Notes under the pieces: model-generated
The model's input: only the letters and a program-made list of their open reading frames with translations
Database searches by the model: none
Told to the model about the DNA's origin: nothing
Assembly (NCBI GenBank): GCA_016776525.1
Contig: JADHTD010000164.1
Coordinates: 1-6,528, forward strand
Source: Rhodospirillales bacterium
Lineage (GTDB): Bacteria; Pseudomonadota; Alphaproteobacteria; Rhodospirillales; JADHTD01
Length of the DNA: 6,528 bases
Direction of reading: 5' to 3'
Made by a program: the position numbers and the translations under genes
Shown: positions 5,536 through 6,528 of the stretch, piece after piece
Position numbering within the stretch: the first letter of the stretch is position 1
Layout of the letters: every line of letters begins with the position of its first letter

Positions 5536-6528
5536 GCAGCGCGGCGCCCGGTCGATCAGGCCCCAGCCGTAAACCTTATCCTTGCCTTTCTGGCTAAGGT
5601 CGACGGCCAATCTGCGCAGCGCCTTGCGCACGTCATTGGGGTTGGCTTTGGTGCCGCGGGAGATTTCGACGGCGGCATGGGCGGCAATTACCGGGGCTGC
5701 AAGCGAGGTGCCGTTCTGATAGTGCCCGCCGCGGCCGGGCTTGGCGGTCCAGACCCGGATGCCCTGGGCCGCAAAATCGATATAGGGCCCCTTGTTGGCT
5801 TGTGAATAGACGGTTTTCTTGCGGCCGACGGCGGTGACGCTGATAACCTGGGAATAAGCGGCGGGATAGGCGGCGATTTTGTCGTTGCCCCAATTGCCGG
5901 CGGCGGCAACCATGATCAATCCCTTCGAGCGCGCCTTGATGACGGCGGCGCGCAGGGCCTGGTTGTTGGCGCCAGTGAGGCTCACGTTGACCACCTTGAC
6001 GCCTTGTTGGGCCAGCCAGTCGATGGCCTGAACGATGGTCGAGGCCCGGGCTATGGTGTTGCCCGCCTTGTCCCGCTCAAGAACGTTGGCCACCTTCAAG
6101 TCGGCTCCCGGCACCAGGCCGCCCAGCCGTGCCTTCGGCTGTCCGCCGACAAACAGGGCGGCGATCGCCGTGCCGTGAACGGCGGAAGCTTTGCGGGCGC
6201 TTTTGCCGATGAAGGAGCGGTACCTGATTTTACGGCCTTTCAGCGCCGCATGCTTGAGGTCGATGGGGCCGTCGATCATGCCGATCTTGAGACCCTTGCC
6301 GCAGCCGTCAGGGCCCGACTTGCGGCGGGCCAGTTGCAGGCTTTCATCGTCGCCGGCCTGCGCCACCGCCGCCACATCAAAGGTATGGTTGGCATCGACG
6401 TTGAGGCGGCGGAATTTCCTTTTGAGGACCGACTTGGCCTTCGCAACGCTCATCGCTTTCGGCGTGCGGATCCGGTAGAGGTTGAGCGACAGGCCGGACA
6501 ACTTGATTTTTTCAGAAACCGAAAAGCC
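5530..6528 (-). CDS. Subtilisin-like (S8 family) serine peptidase, N-terminus outside window
   Basis: The frame is open on the minus strand from the right edge (6528) to TAA at 5530-5532, 332 codons. The catalytic residues are all present: Asp in I-G-M-I-D-G at 6271-6273, His in V-H-G-T-A at 6175-6177, the oxyanion Asn in A-A-A-G-N at 5893-5895 and Ser in N-G-T-S-L-A-A-P at 5704-5706. An active endopeptidase is therefore expected. The segment before the Asp (R-I-R-T-P-K-A-M-S-V and following) looks like the end of a propeptide-type domain, so a signal peptide and pro-region probably lie beyond the edge. TTG at 6499-6501 is in frame but has no ribosome binding site, and codons continue upstream. 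No domain follows the catalytic one. One Cys just before the catalytic Asp segment (G-C-G-K-G) and one at the last-but-one residue could form a disulfide. The protein is rich in Lys and Arg. Export is inferred from the family. It converges with the upstream genes. Confidence 0.9.
   Translation of the reverse strand, partial: GFSVSEKIKLSGLSLNLYRIRTPKAMSVAKAKSVLKRKFRRLNVDANHTFDVAAVAQAGDDESLQLARRKSGPDGCGKGLKIGMIDGPIDLKHAALKGRKIRYRSFIGKSARKASAVHGTAIAALFVGGQPKARLGGLVPGADLKVANVLERDKAGNTIARASTIVQAIDWLAQQGVKVVNVSLTGANNQALRAAVIKARSKGLIMVAAAGNWGNDKIAAYPAAYSQVISVTAVGRKKTVYSQANKGPYIDFAAQGIRVWTAKPGRGGHYQNGTSLAAPVIAAHAAVEISRGTKANPNDVRKALRRLAVDLSQKGKDKVYGWGLIDRAPRCK

Noticed and set aside
6499..6501. TTG as the true start of the S8 peptidase
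   Set aside because: The frame continues to the window edge, no ribosome binding site precedes the TTG, and a secreted peptidase should have a signal peptide and pro-region before this point.
1..6528. CRISPR arrays, tRNA or rRNA genes, insertion sequences, toxin-antitoxin or phage-defence genes
   Set aside because: No spaced repeat array, no cloverleaf-like sequence, no transposase or terminal inverted repeats, and no such protein families were seen on either strand.

Overview
The window looks like an ordinary stretch of an alphaproteobacterial chromosome, probably Rhodospirillales-like or a related free-living lineage. This rests on a complete, canonically ordered general L-amino acid ABC transporter operon (aapJ-aapQ-aapM-aapP) whose proteins have the lengths and motifs of the rhizobial Aap family, on moderately GC-rich codon use, and on a secreted S8 peptidase of a type common in that class. 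The species cannot be named from the sequence.

Layout: positions 2-673 (+) hold the 3' part of a family 3 periplasmic solute-binding protein gene, cut by the left edge. Positions 674-930 are intergenic and AT-richer. They carry short repeats, a perfect 17-bp palindrome (865-881) overlapping the -35 of a plausible promoter, and a strong ribosome binding site for aapJ. Positions 931-5126 (+) are aapJ, a 13-bp stem-loop, aapQ, aapM (overlapping aapQ by ATGA) and aapP. A short uncharacterised gene follows at 5166-5426 (+). The gap 5427-5529 holds hairpins, the second being a credible terminator for rightward transcription. From 5530 to the right edge, on the minus strand, lies a subtilisin-like (S8) peptidase with an intact catalytic Asp/His/Ser set, convergent with the aap side and cut at its N-terminus by the window end.

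How the genes work together: AapJ should capture L-amino acids in the periplasm, AapQ and AapM should form the inner-membrane channel, and AapP should power import by ATP hydrolysis. The stem-loop after aapJ would give much more binding protein than permease, as is usual for such operons. A secreted protease and an amino-acid importer side by side could cooperate in using peptides, but they are on opposite strands with no shared control visible, so this is only a possibility.

I found no clear novel system. The items most worth checking are the palindrome/promoter upstream of aapJ, the attenuator after aapJ combined with a start lacking a Shine-Dalgarno sequence for aapQ, the in-frame 12-bp duplication around the aapP start, and the small gene after aapP, which has a perfect TATAAT and a strong ribosome binding site of its own.
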